Of a stretch of 33,567 bases of DNA, positions 33,219-33,567 are shown in pieces. The stretch comes from Spirochaetales bacterium (lineage in GTDB: Bacteria; Spirochaetota; Spirochaetia; DSM-2461). The stretch covers positions 1-33,567 of the forward strand of contig JAFGYD010000003.1 of assembly GCA_016936295.1 (NCBI GenBank). The letters run 5' to 3'. The translations under genes were made by a program, and so were the position numbers. Under the pieces are notes generated by a model. The model saw only the letters and a program-made list of their open reading frames with translations, did no database searches and was not told where the DNA came from. How positions within the stretch are numbered: position 1 is the first letter of the stretch; every line of letters starts with the position of its first letter.

Positions 33219-33567
33219 TATATTTTTAGTTCTATTTGCATTAAGTTGTAGAACTATGAATGAGTCAGAAATAGTTGCAGATCCTATAAATGATAAAGTG
33301 GATGTTTTACTTTACTCTGAAGAAAGAAATATAGTCCCCATTTTTAATGAAGAATTATTTGAACTGACACCCCTAAGTATTGAAAAAGCTATTGTAAAAG
33401 AGTATTCATGGAATCGATTAGCATTTGCATCAAATAATAATGAAGAAAAATTACCTATTTTAGATGTTAATAAACGTCATGAACCTATTTATAGTAGCGA
33501 ATCATTAACTATCTCTAAAATAGAGTTTACTCTACCTTCTTTGGATATTATCAAGTCAACTCCAGTA
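33169..33567 (+). CDS. Lipoprotein, cut by the window end
   Basis: A frame open from the ATG at 33169 to the last base (133 codons visible). The start MRKILSTLKQDLKIYVSIF continues through a hydrophobic stretch LVLFALSC, a clear lipoprotein signal with lipid-bearing Cys at about 27. It then runs NESEIVADPINDKVDVLLYSEE and LTISKIEFTLPSL. I recognise no family in what is visible. The gene overlaps the preceding one by 50 bases in another frame. A TTG four codons later is an alternative start. No strong Shine-Dalgarno sequence is present, so it may depend on coupled translation. Confidence 0.7.
   Translation, partial: MRKILSTLKQDLKIYVSIFLVLFALSCRTMNESEIVADPINDKVDVLLYSEERNIVPIFNEELFELTPLSIEKAIVKEYSWNRLAFASNNNEEKLPILDVNKRHEPIYSSESLTISKIEFTLPSLDIIKSTPV

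Noticed and set aside
1-33567. tRNA, rRNA, CRISPR array, insertion sequence, prophage or toxin-antitoxin genes
   Set aside because: None was seen on reading both strands: no transposase or integrase, no regular repeat-spacer pattern, and no cloverleaf sequence in the gaps.

Overview
The window reads as the AT-rich chromosome of a free-living spirochaete. Three things point there. (1) A PUR-domain nucleic-acid-binding protein of the Borrelia BpuR type sits directly in front of a short SMC protein. (2) There are many lipoproteins with short Cys lipoboxes. (3) There are outer-membrane beta-barrels whose chains end in an aromatic residue, so the cell has an outer membrane. Nothing in the sequence fixes genus or species. 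Genes are densely packed: no gap exceeds about 210 bases, several gene ends overlap, and several terminator hairpins begin inside a stop codon. I saw no tRNA, rRNA, CRISPR array or insertion sequence.

Layout. 1-1000: 3' part of a GH13 alpha-amylase-type glycoside hydrolase. 1052-4777 (+): a PocR-AraC regulator followed by gldA-dhaK-dhaL, a route oxidising glycerol to dihydroxyacetone and phosphorylating it. 4800-6302 (-): SulP anion transporter. 6377-12187 (-): the most distinctive region, two copies of a module made of a CBM48-type glycan-binding domain fused to an outer-membrane barrel followed by a lipoprotein. Its promoter carries three LacI/GalR-type operator-like sites spaced exactly 33 bp apart. 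12210-14624 (-): cytoplasmic GH3 beta-glycosidase, upstream of the barrel operon. 14693-17832: Fe-S aldo/keto reductase and a convergent orphan Cache histidine kinase. 17907-19865 (-): SatP-type acetate transporter and an HCF101-like Mrp ATPase. 19972-24563 (+): rhodanese lipoprotein, polar amino acid ABC transporter (three genes), MsrB-MsrA fusion, EamA exporter. 24537-27828 (-): DUF4097 repeat protein, second EamA transporter, ModF-like twin ABC ATPase. 27877-33567 (+): unknown multi-spanning membrane protein, pyruvate formate-lyase activase, PUR protein, SMC, a one-TM protein and an overlapping lipoprotein cut by the window end.

The best candidate for an undescribed system is 6377-12187. 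Glycan-binding outer-membrane barrels paired with multi-domain lipoproteins look like a spirochaetal functional counterpart of Bacteroidetes Sus loci, but with the binding domain built into the barrel and no TonB-dependent receptor visible. Its link to the flanking GH3 and GH13 enzymes is inferred from position. A second theme is translation signals: at least three + strand genes (14693, 19972, 27877) have a -35/-10 pair placed so that transcription should start at the ATG itself, with no Shine-Dalgarno sequence. This suggests leaderless mRNAs.
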